This document shows positions 5,940 through 6,960 of a stretch of 6,960 bases of DNA, one piece after another. Position 1 is the stretch's first letter; the number at the start of each line of letters is the position of its first letter. The notes under the pieces were generated by a model that saw only the letters and a program-made list of their open reading frames with translations, ran no database searches and had not been told where the DNA came from. Origin of the DNA: an uncultured Lachnospiraceae bacterium (lineage in GTDB: Bacteria > Bacillota > Clostridia > Lachnospirales > Lachnospiraceae); NCBI GenBank assembly GCA_947174615.1, contig CAMWJQ010000214.1:1-6960 (forward strand). The letters run 5' to 3'. Made by a program: the position numbers and the translations under genes.

Positions 5940-6960
5940 GTTTAATCTCCTCCATCATTTTTCTGCAAGCCTGAACCTGAATCTTCTGTCCAGAAGCATA
6001 AACAGGACAGGGATAGCAATTTTTTCGCAGATATTCACATTGATTACATGGTTCACACTTCCTATATGCATCTTTTCCTTCTGATTTTTCAAATACTTCC
6101 TCAAACCCGGGCAGTGACACAATGTCCCAAAAATCAGCATTCTCATTAGAAAGAACAAGTTTCTCACGACTGCACAACTCGGTCATTCTACACATATACC
6201 TGTCACATGGATATAATTCTCCGCTATTATTCATATAAAAGAAGGATTCTCCTGCTCCGCAGTAATGACCATATTCTGAGAAATCCAAATGCAGTACTTT
6301 TTTTGCATATTTGCGTGCCAATGGGTATGTAAACTTAGGTACAATTTTGATCTTTCCTTTCATATCCTCATATATTCCTGCAATTTTTTTAACCAGATCA
6401 ACTTCCTGTTCAGGCGTAATCGTCCCATCGATCTTTGCACCATTTCCTTCCGCAAGAAACTGAAGCAATCCAATTTCATCGACCCCCATATTTTGACACC
6501 ACTTAACCATATCTATAATATACTCTATATTAAACTGACTTACAACTGTATTTACTGAAAGTGTTAAATTATTAAGAGTATGTGATCTCTTAAAATTAAC
6601 TAACTCCGTTAAATTTTTTTTGGTTATTTCGAATACTTTCTTCCCTCGAATCTTATCATTGATCTCTGCCGTTGGTCCTTCCAGACTAACAACAATATTT
6701 CGCAGACTCTTTAACTTCATAATGGCTTCCCGCATTTTAGTATCTGTTAATTTTAAACCGTTTGTATTAAAACCAAAGCTCAAACCTTCCTCTTCAAAAC
6801 AATTAAATATATCCATAATATCGCTTCGCGCCAAAGGTTCCCCGCCCAAAAGATGAACACGATCGGCTCCTGCATTTTTTAATTTTCGAATTATGTTCTT
6901 GACTTCTTCCAGAGAAAGTTCATTTTCGGTTTTTCCCAAAAAATTCCCATTGATACAATG
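5923..6960 (-). CDS. Radical SAM/SPASM peptide-modifying enzyme, N-terminus outside window
   Basis: The frame is open to the right edge, giving 345 residues without the N-terminus. The first visible residues, HCINGNF, supply the last cysteine of the CX3CX2C cluster motif, so the true start lies beyond 6960; the TTG at 6937-6939 is not a credible start. The SAM-binding GGEP is at about residues 39-42, GFNTNG at about 63-68, and SLEGPTAEINDKIRG is typical of the barrel. The C-terminal SPASM region shows C-X12-G-X4-C (about C234 and C252), further cysteines near 257 and 263, then a cluster CEPCNQC, C315, C318, and a last cysteine near 332. This can hold auxiliary iron-sulfur clusters. Such enzymes install thioether, carbon-carbon or other links in precursor peptides in the cytoplasm. 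With a PqqD-like partner overlapping it and an exporter behind, it is best read as the RiPP maturase. The exact chemistry cannot be told. Confidence 0.92.
   Translation of the reverse strand, partial: HCINGNFLGKTENELSLEEVKNIIRKLKNAGADRVHLLGGEPLARSDIMDIFNCFEEEGLSFGFNTNGLKLTDTKMREAIMKLKSLRNIVVSLEGPTAEINDKIRGKKVFEITKKNLTELVNFKRSHTLNNLTLSVNTVVSQFNIEYIIDMVKWCQNMGVDEIGLLQFLAEGNGAKIDGTITPEQEVDLVKKIAGIYEDMKGKIKIVPKFTYPLARKYAKKVLHLDFSEYGHYCGAGESFFYMNNSGELYPCDRYMCRMTELCSREKLVLSNENADFWDIVSLPGFEEVFEKSEGKDAYRKCEPCNQCEYLRKNCYPCPVYASGQKIQVQACRKMMEEIKRVQSK
5947..5953 (-). promoter_or_regulatory. Strong ribosome binding site inside the radical SAM gene
   Basis: GGAGGAG on the minus strand, 7 nt before the GTG of the PqqD-like gene, is embedded in the final codons of the radical SAM gene. 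It decides the GTG start over the later ATG at codon 10. The same site is preserved in the duplicate at 2722-2728. Confidence 0.7.

Noticed and set aside
5955..6167. Minus-strand 70-aa ORF inside the radical SAM gene
   Set aside because: It is an alternate frame of the SPASM-coding region. It was considered as a precursor peptide but has no leader/core pattern and no start site.
6937..6939. TTG as start of the radical SAM gene
   Set aside because: The frame stays open to the edge and encodes the last cluster cysteine upstream of this TTG, so starting here would remove an essential residue.

Overview
All supported genes lie on the minus strand, so the window reads biologically from right (6960) to left (1). 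Low-to-moderate GC, strong GGAGG-type ribosome binding sites, GTG starts, tightly packed genes and a multi-membrane-span sensor next to an OmpR-type regulator suggest a Clostridia (Lachnospiraceae-like) Firmicute. That assignment is inferred from style, not from a marker gene.

Right part (about 4028-6960): a compact peptide-modification and export module. It holds a radical SAM/SPASM enzyme cut by the right edge (its last cluster cysteine is still visible), an 84-aa PqqD-like protein overlapping the enzyme's end by 17 nt, and an ABC exporter (membrane domain plus ATPase, no peptidase domain) a few bases further on. This is the usual kit for a ribosomally made, post-translationally modified peptide (RiPP). 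No precursor peptide is visible; it would most likely lie upstream, beyond 6960.

Middle (2717-3970): an MFS transporter with noticeably higher GC than the module before it. Its last 15 codons are not typical MFS sequence. They are read, out of frame, from a second copy of the 3' end of the radical SAM gene. The copy continues past the MFS stop into the start of a second PqqD-like gene, has lost 197 bp internally, resumes at the last codons of that gene, and ends at the start of where an ABC gene would be. So 2647-2765 is a scar of a partial duplication of 5675-5996 (about 118 aligned bases, 4 substitutions, one 6-nt gap, one 197-nt deletion). This is the most unusual structure in the window.

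Left part (1-2560): a two-component system with its own candidate promoter. An OmpR/PhoB-type response regulator is followed after 63 nt by the N-terminal 558 residues of a membrane sensor (GTG start, about 350-residue outside domain, at least five membrane spans) whose kinase core lies beyond base 1. An 11-bp-period direct repeat just upstream of the regulator's promoter is a candidate autoregulatory site. Whether this system controls the peptide module cannot be decided from the sequence.
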